Assembly (NCBI GenBank): GCA_910584095.1
Contig: CAJTYU010000010.1
Location: 29,192-93,191, forward strand
Direction: 5' to 3'
Length of the DNA stretch: 64,000 nt
From: an uncultured Dorea sp.
GTDB lineage: Bacteria; Bacillota; Clostridia; Lachnospirales; Lachnospiraceae
The notes under the pieces are model-generated. The model was given only the letters and a program-made list of their open reading frames with translations, made no database searches and was not told the DNA's origin. Within the stretch, counting starts at the first letter, position 1, and every line of letters starts with the position of its first letter. The position numbers and the translations under genes are program-made. Positions 39,501 to 48,875 of this stretch are shown here, piece by piece.

Positions 39501-40490
39501 TTATCTGTTATTTCTGCCCAATGTTGATAAAATAAACAATTCCACACTCATTACATCATTCAGCCGTCCTGTCTTCACGTCGGTCTCAAGCTCTGCGCCT
39601 TCCTCCATGATGGCGATAAGATCTGCCTTTTTAAAATTTCTGCACTGTTCCATATATTTGCCCGCCGCAAACGGATGCAGTCCCGCCTTCTCGGCAATCT
39701 GCTTTCTTCCCATTCCCTTCCTAACAAGCTCCTGAACCTGAAGAAGAAGCTGAAACTGTCTGGTCAGCAGATACATAATTCTCATAGGCGGCTCCTTTAA
39801 TGCCAAAAGATCATAATAATAATCCAAGGCTTTCTTTTTCTGCTGCTTCGCTACCGCCTCCACCATATCAAATATATGATTTGTAATCTGAGTAGTACAT
39901 ACGGCGTCCACATCCTGAAGCGTTATCTCTTCCTTTTCCAGCGTATAGCAGAACAGTTTCTCCATTTCCTTTTCCAAATTTGCCATATCTGTGCCTGCCT
40001 TCGATAAAATATAGCGGACCGTCTCTTCTCTGATCTGCTTTCCTTCCTGCTTGACCATTCCCAAAAGCCAGCGAATCAGCGTCCTCTCATCCTGATGGGA
40101 AAGCTCCACAATGCGCCCTTTTTCCTTCACAGCCTTATAAAGCTTCCCCCGCTTGTCCACTTCCTTTTCAATAAAAAGAAAACATGCTTCAGAAGACATC
40201 GTTTTCATATAATCCGCAAGTTCAGACGCCGCTGCCTTAAACAAGCCGGAATCTTCAATTACAATCAGCCTTCTGTCCGCAAAAAACGGCATCGTCTCCG
40301 CCAGATCAATGATCTCCGGAACCGGAATCCCTTTTCCTTCATAATAGGCATAATTTACCGTATCGCCTTCCGGCAGCATTGCCTTGGTAAGCTTTTCTTT
40401 ATATTGCTTCTTCAGATAGTCCTCTTCGCCATACAAAAGATAAATATTCTTAAATTGTCCCGTCTTAATATCCTCATTCAAACTTTTCAT
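39501..40490 (-). CDS. holA: DNA polymerase III subunit delta
   Basis: HolA is the clamp-loader wrench that opens the beta clamp. The 329-residue protein has the N-terminal YLLYGEEDYLKKQYKEKL and the central AAA-like fold without an ATP site, followed by the C-terminal helical collar region (about 215-325) with MRIMYLLTRQFQLLLQVQEL. A TATAAT lies only 7 nt before the ATG, with just AGGATTT between. Gram-positive holA normally sits near comEC, as here. Confidence 0.95.
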   Translation of the reverse strand: MKSLNEDIKTGQFKNIYLLYGEEDYLKKQYKEKLTKAMLPEGDTVNYAYYEGKGIPVPEIIDLAETMPFFADRRLIVIEDSGLFKAAASELADYMKTMSSEACFLFIEKEVDKRGKLYKAVKEKGRIVELSHQDERTLIRWLLGMVKQEGKQIREETVRYILSKAGTDMANLEKEMEKLFCYTLEKEEITLQDVDAVCTTQITNHIFDMVEAVAKQQKKKALDYYYDLLALKEPPMRIMYLLTRQFQLLLQVQELVRKGMGRKQIAEKAGLHPFAAGKYMEQCRNFKKADLIAIMEEGAELETDVKTGRLNDVMSVELFILSTLGRNNR

Positions 40491-40577
40491 AAATCCTATT
40501 ATACTGGATAATTTTCAAATTTGCCACATCTTTTCTATCTATAGCGCGGCAAGGTCTTTCCTATAATCCTATAAGAT

Positions 40578-40613
40578 GAAAAAAGCCCTGAAACATACCT
40601 GCTCCAGAGCTTT
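40578..40613 (-). terminator. Terminator of the AAA-ATPase/PD-(D/E)XK gene
   Basis: On the minus strand AAAGCTCTG pairs with CAGGGCTTT (with a G-U pair) across a 13-nt loop and is followed by TTTTTC, 15 bp after the stop codon. Confidence 0.75.
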
Positions 40614-40627
40614 CATTCCCCTTTATT

Positions 40628-42322
40628 TTAATTATTTTTTGCGAGCATAACCCTGCACCGTTTTTTATAGCAGGCAATCCCGTATTTGAGGATATTCTCT
40701 ACCCCGTCGTCTTCAAGGTCATCTTCATATCTGGTATACTCGATCTGTTTTAACGCTTCTTTGCAAGCAGCATCCAAATCTCCGTCATGCGCGTATTTCA
40801 CCTCTATGATAATCCCCATATCTCCGGTATCAGGTTCCGCAAGAATATCCGCATAGCCTTCGCCCATTTCCCGGTTAGAAGAGATCCCCCATTGGGTCTT
40901 CACACCCAGGATTCCTAATAGGATACCATGATAAAAATTTTCTTTCATTTCCGTCCTTATGGCTGTATCCCGGATACTGATGGTTCTTCTTAAATATTTC
41001 GTGAAAATTTTCTCTACATTTTCTGTATCCTCATTTTGCAGGGCATCACAGAAACGATTCAGCGTATCTCCGTCTTCCCTGACATTCTCCTTAAAAAATT
41101 CCATGATCTGTGTCACAAAGATATCCCGGATCTCCAGATTGGGGATTGCCAGTTTCATCTGCCTTCCCTCCGCTTTTCCCCTCCGGGTCAGATAACCGGT
41201 GGTAAAAAGCAGGCTCCAGATATTTTCTATCGTCTGGTAAACTTCCGGATATGTGAGTTCCTGATGAATCTCTTTCGTAATAACCTCGCCCGCTACCAAG
41301 CGCTCAATCCCCCGTTTGGTCGCAGCATTTGCCGACTCTTCTATAAACCTCTTCACCGCGTCATTGCTGCTGGTATTGATCCAGTAGTTTTCCGGCTGCA
41401 CATGAGGCTCGCTCCTGATCCTGTCACAATGGTTCAGCACATCCCACGGACAGTACACTTCCGCATTTCCAAATTGATATCCGTCATACCACCTTTTTAC
41501 TTCCTTATAATGATCGGCCACATCATAATACTCCAGAAGTTCTCTCACTTCTTTGTCTGTAAAACCAAAGTATTCATCAAAACGCTCATCTGCAACCGTC
41601 AGTACCTTCAGATTATTTAGCCCGGTAAAGATACTCTCCTTTGAAATTCGAAGGCATCCTGTCAACACCGCTAATTTCAGACTGTTGTTCGTCTTCAGCG
41701 CCTCCCCTAGCAGACTACGGATCAGGGAGACCATCTGGTCATAATATCCATTCGCATGAGCTTTTGCCAATGGAACATCATATTCGTCAATCAGCAGGAT
41801 AACCTTTGTGCCATGATGCTTCTCCAACAATTCCGACAACACTCTCAGACTATCACCAAATATTGCTTCCGTCATATGATCATCCAGAAGTTTCCGATAA
41901 TTCATTTTATCCTGTTCATTCAATGCATCGCTGTCTAAAAGGTAGTATACTTTCGAAGCCGCCCTTCTCACAAGCAGAACCGCCCTTTCAAATGCAGTCT
42001 CAAAGTTAAGCGCATCAATCCCTTTTAAAGGAATAGAAATAACCGGATACATTCCCATATATTCCTCACAGAGCGCCGTTTCTTTTGAAATTTCCAGTCC
42101 GTCAAAAATACCCTTATCTCCATTCAGCGAGAAAAAGTGTTCCAGCATGCTCATATTAAGCGTTTTCCCAAATCTTCTGGGACGGGTGAACAGATTCACC
42201 TCTCCCCAGTTGTTAAGAAGCTCCCTGATGAGTCCTGTTTTATCAATATAGTAAAAATCCTCTAAACGTAATTTCTCAAAATTTTCAATTCCTATCGGAA
42301 GTTTCTTCTTTCGCACCTCCAT
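40628..42322 (-). CDS. AAA-ATPase-like / PD-(D/E)XK nuclease family protein
   Basis: A 564-residue protein with an N-terminal AAA-ATPase-like domain (PF09820 type; Walker A TRPRRFGKT near 46-54, Walker B VILLIDEYDVPLA near 172) and a C-terminal PD-(D/E)XK nuclease-like domain (PF08011 type; GYADIL ... IIIEVKYA near 490-515). These proteins occur in many copies in gut Firmicutes and Bacteroidota; their role is unproven, perhaps mobile or defence related. It interrupts the usual comEC-holA neighbourhood, with its own promoter and terminator, so it probably moved in as a unit. Confidence 0.93.
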   Translation of the reverse strand: MEVRKKKLPIGIENFEKLRLEDFYYIDKTGLIRELLNNWGEVNLFTRPRRFGKTLNMSMLEHFFSLNGDKGIFDGLEISKETALCEEYMGMYPVISIPLKGIDALNFETAFERAVLLVRRAASKVYYLLDSDALNEQDKMNYRKLLDDHMTEAIFGDSLRVLSELLEKHHGTKVILLIDEYDVPLAKAHANGYYDQMVSLIRSLLGEALKTNNSLKLAVLTGCLRISKESIFTGLNNLKVLTVADERFDEYFGFTDKEVRELLEYYDVADHYKEVKRWYDGYQFGNAEVYCPWDVLNHCDRIRSEPHVQPENYWINTSSNDAVKRFIEESANAATKRGIERLVAGEVITKEIHQELTYPEVYQTIENIWSLLFTTGYLTRRGKAEGRQMKLAIPNLEIRDIFVTQIMEFFKENVREDGDTLNRFCDALQNEDTENVEKIFTKYLRRTISIRDTAIRTEMKENFYHGILLGILGVKTQWGISSNREMGEGYADILAEPDTGDMGIIIEVKYAHDGDLDAACKEALKQIEYTRYEDDLEDDGVENILKYGIACYKKRCRVMLAKNN

Positions 42323-42385
42323 CTCTTTCCACGCTCCTTCCTTCCATCATTCTTAAGCCATTTCCTGCCTTAGATGATTAACTAC

Positions 42386-42414
42386 ATTATAACAATTAAG
42401 TAACGGCATTTCCA
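42386..42414 (-). promoter_or_regulatory. Predicted promoter for the AAA-ATPase-like gene
   Basis: TGGAAA (42409-42414) and TATAAT (42386-42391) with 17-bp spacing, minus strand. Confidence 0.55.
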
Positions 42415-42455
42415 TAGGAACCTTCCAGTTCTTATCCGCTTCTATTTTTCAACTG

Positions 42456-44492
42456 TTACTGTTCTCTCCCAACTATCATTGTTTCCCCGTCTTCAACTTC
42501 CACTATAAGCGCTCCATTTTCCTGTGTTGAATAGATTTTACTCTCTGCATCTGTAAGCCTTTTTATCGTTTCCTGATGGGGATGCCCATACCGATTCTTC
42601 TGGCCTGCCGAGATAAACGCATACACAGGTTTAACCTGTCGTAGAAACTCCTCAGATGACGAGTTCTTCGAGCCATGATGCGCTACTTTTAAGATCTCCC
42701 ATGTACAATCCCGGTATCGTTCTTCCAACTGTTTTGTAAGCTGTTCTTCCCCTTCTCCCTCCACATCTCCGGTCAGCATCATATCAAACTTTCCGAATTT
42801 AACTGCCAATACCATAGACGCTGCGTTCCCCGGTTCGTATCCTTTTTCTGTATCCCGTCCCTCAGATTCCCTATTCTCTGCCTCCGTTTCTGGATTCCCC
42901 GGCTGTATGCATGTAACCGCCATATCCCCTTCCTTGATACTCTGCCCTGGTTCTATCACAACTACGCGAATCCTGTATTCCTTCGCTTTTTCTGCCAGCC
43001 CCTTCAATGCCTCATCCCATACCTCCTGTACCGGCAGTACCAACGTTCTAATCCTTACACCAACATCCTGTCTCTCAATCAGCTCCTCCACACCATTTAT
43101 ATGATCGCTGTCGCCATGGGATATCAGCACATAGTCAAGTACTCCGACACCCTGAGATTTTAGAAACGGTTCTATCCTGTATTGCCCTGCTTTTTTCACA
43201 TCACTGCTGCCTCCGTCCACCAGATAGGTACCGCCCTCCGGGCCTCTCATAAAAATGCCGTCTCCCTGTCCTACATCTAGAACCACTGCCGCGAGCTTCC
43301 CCTGTTCTCCCCATCGGTATGTCAGGATAATAATACCTGCCATCCCAAGCATAAGCGCAAATCTTCCAAGCCTTGTTATACGTTTCTGTATACCTGCATC
43401 TGACTTACCGACCACATGTTTTTGCATACTTATATCTGACTTACCAGCCACATGCTTTTGCATACTTATATCTGACTTATCGTCCACATGCTTTTGTATA
43501 CTTATGTCTGACTCGCTGACCGCATATTTTTGCATGCTCACTCCTGATCCCCAGCCTGCCTGCTTCGGAGAAGAACTTCCTCTTCTGCAAGATTTATACT
43601 TTTTACTCTCTGCATTCTCAACATCATCCACACGCTCCGTCAGTCTTATCTTTTCTCTCAAAAGCAACAGAACGATTATCATTATCCCATAATATACCGC
43701 AATCTGCCACATCTTAGGCTTTCCCGCCACAAACCGCGCTCCCGGAAGAGTAAGCGCCAGATTACAGCTTATCTTATATAACCGCAGAATTCTACCGCAT
43801 ATCCAAAAGCATATGCCAGATAATGGAAGGAAACCGACAGATAGCAGACTTCCTGCCATCCCCATGAATAAAAGCACAGACATCAGCGGAATCACAAATA
43901 GGTTTAAAACCAAAGAGTAAATTGGAAATTCAAAGAAATAATAGAGCAAAATCGGGAGAATTATCAGATTAACACCGATACTCGCCGTAAGTCCCTGGAG
44001 CATCCCCTGCCATAGATATTCCTGGATTGTTTTTAGATATACAGCCAATGTGATTCTGTCTGCATTCTGTTTCTGAAAATTTTGTATATTCGTTTTCCTG
44101 CTCCTTTGCTGCATGGTCGCAGGATGGGTTATGGATATATCCTGCACTACCGGCGCCACAACAAGGATTGCCAGCACCGCCCCAAAGGACAGCCAGAATC
44201 CTCCGTCATACAAACTGAGCGGCCGCCATAATAGCACCACAACCGCCGCTACTGAAAACGCCGTCGGCGCGTCGTAATGCCGTCCCGCCATATCCGCGCC
44301 GACACGAAAGAGAAACATAATTAACGCCCACACTGCAGACACAGTAAACCCAATCATAAGAATATATAACATCAAAAACAAGATCCCAAACGCCCCTCCA
44401 ACCGGATAAGACCCCGTCATCCTCCGCAAAAGCTTATACATTCCAATCCCCACAAAAGACAGATGCAATCCCGAGATCGATATAATATGTAC
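42456..44492 (-). pseudogene. comEC: ComEC/Rec2 DNA-uptake channel, 5' end missing
   Basis: ComEC forms the membrane channel for transforming DNA. Here the coding frame begins abruptly at VHIISISGLHLSF (44492), the conserved core of the Competence domain, and a TAG stop (44493-44495) precedes it; the first few hundred codons (signal/DUF4131 domain and first helices) are absent. What remains is several membrane segments and the C-terminal metallo-beta-lactamase domain with SHGDSDH, TGD and VAHHGSKNS metal motifs. The first available ATG is at 44468. The break coincides with the start of AT-rich foreign DNA, so the gene was cut by insertion or deletion. Confidence 0.9.
43395..43545 (-). repeat. 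36-bp tandem repeats inside comEC
   Basis: About four contiguous in-frame copies of a 36-bp unit encode 12-residue repeats of the type KSDISMQKHVAG, placed in the linker between the membrane domain and the metallo-beta-lactamase domain. Copies differ by a few bases and there are no spacers, so this is not CRISPR. Confidence 0.85.
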
Positions 44493-44845
44493 CTACATCT
44501 CAAAAGTATTGAAAAAACAAACTTTCTACACAATACACAGTGTTCATAGTGTACCTTTTCGACATAATCTATAATCAATTTTTACTTTTAAAGTTTTCGT
44601 ATCATTAAGTCGTAACTTATTTTTATTATTCTTTCTTTTATAAATAAAAAGCAATCTCTTACTCCTTTTCTGTAAAAAACAAAAATTTCTATATACAATC
44701 GCTACCATACACCATAAAAAACAATATTATTATAAAAGAAAAAGGCGCCCCCGGTGATAGATAAACGTCCTGATTCTTTAATTAAATCTCTTTATAAATT
44801 TTTTCTTAATAAAATGAAAATGACAAATAAGCAGTATTTGTACTA
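44493..44845. other. AT-rich gap between the comEC break and the IS630 element
   Basis: About 350 bp of very AT-rich DNA with no gene-like ORF, no recognisable RNA and no clear promoter. It is the first DNA of the presumed island. A short GC patch (near 44,748) and A-runs are the only structure. Confidence 0.6.
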
Positions 44846-46063
44846 GTACTGTATCCGGTTAGTTTTCAAAGTATAACCAAATACAGCCTTGCCAGTTTGA
44901 TTCTTGCATCTGGAGCTTTAAACTGCCAGTTGATTTTTACATGTTCCTTATCCCTGTTTACAGTCCATGCATGAACTTGCTGTTTAAAGCTTTCTAGATC
45001 TGGAAGTGGTTTGCCCAGTGTCTGGCGGCTTATGACGCCAATCTCGATCTCAGCCATATCTAGCCAGCTACCGTGTTTGGGAGTATAATGCCATTCAAAA
45101 CGTTCTGCCAGCCTGCGTGCTTCTTCCGGCGGAAAAGCTTTATACAAATATGCCGGTGAATGCGTGTTCAAATTATCTGTAACAAGAGCAATCTTTTCTG
45201 TTCTTGGGTACAGTATGTCAGAAGTATACCTGAGAATCTCTGCAAAATCCAGCTCCGTCCGGGTTTCCGTACAATCGTTTCCCGTCTGCCTGCCAAAGGT
45301 TCGGAGATCATAAAAACATCCGCAACACCATTACGGATATATACGGAATCCACCTTCTCATGCTGCCCGGGTTCACAGGGAATACGGATCTCCTTTATCA
45401 GCCGCTTATTGTTTCATCTATGCAGACGACCGGATTCAGGGGATCATACGGACGCTGGTAAACTTCCAGAATATCCTCCATTTTTGCTACAAATTCAGCG
45501 TCTGCCTGCGGAATGCACCATTCCTTTACAAGCCACGGTTTGATCTCGTTTTTTTCATCACCTCGCAGACTGTAGTGTCGGTAATATAATCGACCACTTC
45601 CAGACGGATCAGTTCGTCAGCGATGGCCTGCATGGTCCAATGCGAAGCGCCCTCCAGAGGAGCAGAACAGGCAATGGCACAGATCCGGGTTTCCACATCC
45701 CCGGTTACTTTGCGACGACGATTCTTCTGCTTTTTTCTGTTGAAGGCAGCTTCCATACCGTCCATGACAAACCGTTTGCAATGCCCGCAATCGTACTGTG
45801 GGAAGCGCCATATGCATCTTTGATACGGTCATATGTCCATGATTTGTTTTCGGGTCTCTGATCCAGTTTCAAAAGTATCTGTGCATGCCGGATGCGGTAA
45901 CCTTTCCCACCTTTTTGTACCAGTGCCTTGAGCTCCCGTATTTCGTCATCTGTCAGGGTAACAACGTAACGCGGCATATCTGCGTCCTCCAATACCGTTT
46001 TTATTGGAGTATAACAAAAATCCTTATAAACGTAAACTATTATTTCTAACCGGATGTAGTGCT
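44846..46063 (-). mobile_element. IS630-family insertion sequence with intact ends
   Basis: The element is 1218 bp. Its ends lie within near-identical 20-bp inverted sequences at 44843-44862 and 46046-46065 (three mismatches). TA dinucleotides at 44844-44845 and 46064-46065 flank it and rebuild CTAG on excision, the target known for IS630 relatives. The transposase inside is frameshifted. The insertion lies in the 3' part of an already damaged gene (46066-46610). Confidence 0.9.
44866..45977 (-). pseudogene. IS630-family transposase, four frameshifts
   Basis: The start at 45977 (MPRYVVTLTDDEI) follows TTGGAGG. The first part is a helix-turn-helix region (SHSTIAGIA), the next carries CAIACSAPLEGASHWTMQAIADELIR, then CIDET with the first DDE aspartate, DSVYIRNGVADVFMI, and the end VTDNLNTHSPAYLYKAFP and HYTPKHGSWLDMAEIEIG with the last two acidic residues. 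The frame changes near 45,780, 45,555, 45,412 and 45,270; each can be repaired by adding one base, in each case an A next to an A-run. Restored, it is about 371 residues, the normal IS630 length. The second site (AAAAAAAC) could alternatively be a programmed -1 shift. Confidence 0.9.
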
Positions 46064-46065
46064 AG

Positions 46066-46610
46066 ATTGTTTTAAAGCAGTTTGCGTAATCATTCTAAAT
46101 GTTACTAAAAAAGACTCCCATAAATCATCTAAAATATAATCTATATCTCTATATAAGCCGGGGTTTCCTTCTGGGGGAAAAATTCTATTAACTGCTTTTT
46201 CTATCTCTTCCCGAAGGATGTGTATTAGAAATTATAGTTTTACCAAATTTCAATGCACTGATTTTTTGTTGCAATTCAAACATACTCATGCAAAGATAAA
46301 TCCCCATAAACCGTATCCATTTACTAGAGTTAGTATGCTCTAAAGCTGTAAGAGTAATATAAGCGCCTATAACATCAGCTTCAAATTTATCTGCCCATTT
46401 ATCTGCCCACCTATGATAAATCATCTCAACATCAGCATTCGATAGCGCTTTAACAATATCATTTGATGAGATATAACGTTTATTTAGTGCCTGCTGATTA
46501 GTTATACCCCTCGAACCTGAAACATTTTCAATCACTAGAATTGGAATATTTTTGCCGGACAAAGCAGTTCCCTCTTTCATAAATATATTTAAGTTCAGGG
46601 AAACTTAATA
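46066..46610 (-). pseudogene. Decayed gene of unknown function, cut by the IS630 element
   Basis: The longest open frame (46188-46580) gives GKNIPILVIENVSG ... FEADVIGAYITLTALEH ... MSMFELQQKISALKFGKTI ... NTHPSG. Near 46,202 a frame change restores a plausible continuation (EEIEKAVNRIFPPEG ... DDLWESFLVTF) that runs to the IS630 end. Upstream, another frame encodes FPELKYIYERG. So at least two frameshifts, a lost N-terminus and an IS insertion have destroyed it. The FEADVIGA and HPSG segments recall regions of zinc-peptidase-like families, but no HExxH is present and I do not assign it. Confidence 0.6.
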
Positions 46611-46612
46611 AG

Positions 46613-48859
46613 TTATCTTTTCTGTAGGAATTGTCCCGTATACGATTCTTCACATGTTAAGATTTTATCTGTAGGACCCTCGTATATGATTTTTCCACCT
46701 TCTTTACCGCCTTCAGGTCCCATGTCGATAATCCAGTCAGCCTGCGCAATAACATCCAAATTGTGTTCTACAACGATTACGGTATTGCCATTGTCTACTA
46801 GCCTATTCATAACGCCGATAAGTCTTTCCGTGTCTTTAAAATGTAATCCGTGGGTAGGTTCATCAAAAATATAGACCTGACCGCGATTTTTCAATCTGTC
46901 CGCAAGCTTCAAACGCTGTAATTCGCCGCCTGATAAGGTTGATAACGGCTGTCCTAAGGTGAGATATGCGAGTCCTACTACCTCTAATATCTCCAATTTG
47001 TTGTAAATTTTAGGCTGCCTTCTGAAGTAATCCATCGCTTCTGCAACTGTCATATCCAGTACATCAGAGATGTTCTTTTCACGTACCTTCAGATTGAGAA
47101 TTTCCTGACGATAGCGTTTACCGCCGCAGATTTCACAGGGAGTTTTGATATCTCCGATAAAATGCATATCTGTCACTGTATAACCTGCGCCATTGCAGAC
47201 GGGGCAACTGCCTTTACTGTTAAATGAGAAATCTGACGCATCATAGCCTGTCGCATCACTAAAGTATTGTCTAATCTCATCAAACGCTTTGGTGTAAGTA
47301 ACGGCATTTCCTCTGTTAGTAGTTCCGATTTCATCCTGGTCAACCACGATTGCCTTGGGAACTGCTTTCACAAGCACTTCCAGTACCGTACTCTTTCCAG
47401 CGCCTGACACACCGGTGATACAGGTGAAAATCCCCTTCGGAATGCTAAGATCAAGATGATGAACATTATGGGAGTTAATATCCTTTAATGTAATACTTCC
47501 TTTGGCCTTTCTAGGTATCATCTTGACAGGTGTTCCTCCTTTTTTCAGATATCCTGCGGTCAATGAAACAGCACATATTTCCAGTTCATCTCTGGATCCA
47601 TTAAAGAGGATTTCTCCCCCGTTCTTCCCCGCTCCAGGCCCCATATCGATTACCACATCGGATGAATTGATCATCTCGCGATTGTGCTCAATTACCAGAA
47701 CGGTATTTCCCTTATCTACCAGATTACGGATAATATTGCGAATCTTATAGATATCGCGGGCATGAAGTCCTGATGTGGGTTCATCCAAAATGTAAATCAT
47801 GTCCCTTAATGAGCAGCCAAGCGCCTTTGCAAGCTTCACCTTCTGTGCTTCACCGCCTGATAAGGTAAATGCGGAACGATTTAAGGAAATATATCCAATG
47901 CCTACATTGATTAGGTTCTTTAAAGCCTTCATAATTACTGGGCAAAGAACGTCTTCTACAGAGCCATGAAGCGTGGATAACATCTCATAAAGCTCTTTTA
48001 CTTCCATGTTGACACAATCTGTGATGGTATACTTTCCGCCAATTTTTACAGAAAGAACTCTCTTATTCAGTCTTGCACCGCCACATTCTGGGCATACTCC
48101 CTTTGTGAAGAACTGGGAATCATATTCTGCTGCAGATAAACCTCTGCTGTCAGACTTACGTTTTTTCATACGGCTTACGATGCCTTCATAGGAAAAGCTT
48201 TGTACATGTCCGGGTTCATTGTTCTGATAGACAAAGGGCTCACTGTTTAATAACATGTCCATCTCTTCATTGGTAAAATTCGCAACCTTTTTGTCCATAT
48301 CAAAATAGCCAATTGCGCGGATAATGTTCCAGTACCTAGAATTTACCTTCCAGGTCTTGTGTTTGATTGCACCTTCATTTAATGACAGGGAACGATCAAG
48401 CAGTTTGTCGATTTCAGGAGTTAAGGCCTCCCCCAGACCATGGCAGACAGGACAGGCGCCCTGCGCATTGTTAAATGAAAAATCTGCTGAGGACAGCACC
48501 TGGTCTCCCGCACGGGAAAATAATAATCGCAGATATGTATAAATATCCGTGTAAGTGCCGACGGTTGATCTTGGTGTATTCGGAAAGCTTGACTGATCAA
48601 TTACGATACAAGGGGATAAACCGTCCATCTCCTGTACGTCAACGTCCCCGACCTTGGGGAAACTTCTTCTTGCGTATGCGCTTAAGGATTCAAGAAATTC
48701 CTTCTCTGCACGTGCATAGATCAGGTCAAATACCAGGGTTGATTTACCTGAGCCTGACACGCCAGTAAATGTGACCCATTTGTGCTTCGGAATATCGATT
48801 GAAATGTTCTTCAGATTATTCTGACAGGCACCAACAATATGGATGACATCTTTGTTCAT
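46613..48859 (-). CDS. Short UvrA-like ABC protein, probable self-resistance factor
   Basis: A 748-residue UvrA paralogue, about 200 residues shorter than housekeeping UvrA. Both ATPase halves are intact: Walker A GVSGSGKST (33-41) and GVSGAGKST (near 458), signatures LSGGEAQKVKLA and LSGGELQRLKLA, and the CPVC/CPECGG and CPVCNG ... CEICGG zinc modules. The region that binds UvrB is reduced. Such short UvrAs accompany DNA-active natural products (DrrC in daunorubicin producers is the known case). It is last in the biosynthetic operon, 16 bp after the KAS III gene, and starts after AGGAGG. Resistance is inference from family and position. Confidence 0.9.
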   Translation of the reverse strand: MNKDVIHIVGACQNNLKNISIDIPKHKWVTFTGVSGSGKSTLVFDLIYARAEKEFLESLSAYARRSFPKVGDVDVQEMDGLSPCIVIDQSSFPNTPRSTVGTYTDIYTYLRLLFSRAGDQVLSSADFSFNNAQGACPVCHGLGEALTPEIDKLLDRSLSLNEGAIKHKTWKVNSRYWNIIRAIGYFDMDKKVANFTNEEMDMLLNSEPFVYQNNEPGHVQSFSYEGIVSRMKKRKSDSRGLSAAEYDSQFFTKGVCPECGGARLNKRVLSVKIGGKYTITDCVNMEVKELYEMLSTLHGSVEDVLCPVIMKALKNLINVGIGYISLNRSAFTLSGGEAQKVKLAKALGCSLRDMIYILDEPTSGLHARDIYKIRNIIRNLVDKGNTVLVIEHNREMINSSDVVIDMGPGAGKNGGEILFNGSRDELEICAVSLTAGYLKKGGTPVKMIPRKAKGSITLKDINSHNVHHLDLSIPKGIFTCITGVSGAGKSTVLEVLVKAVPKAIVVDQDEIGTTNRGNAVTYTKAFDEIRQYFSDATGYDASDFSFNSKGSCPVCNGAGYTVTDMHFIGDIKTPCEICGGKRYRQEILNLKVREKNISDVLDMTVAEAMDYFRRQPKIYNKLEILEVVGLAYLTLGQPLSTLSGGELQRLKLADRLKNRGQVYIFDEPTHGLHFKDTERLIGVMNRLVDNGNTVIVVEHNLDVIAQADWIIDMGPEGGKEGGKIIYEGPTDKILTCEESYTGQFLQKR

Positions 48860-48875
48860 CTTAATTACCTCCTAC

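Noticed and set aside
43395..43545. 36-bp repeats of CRISPR-like length
   Set aside because: The units are contiguous without spacers and translate in frame within comEC.
46613..48859. Housekeeping uvrA
   Set aside because: Too short by about 200 residues and embedded in a biosynthetic operon away from uvrB.
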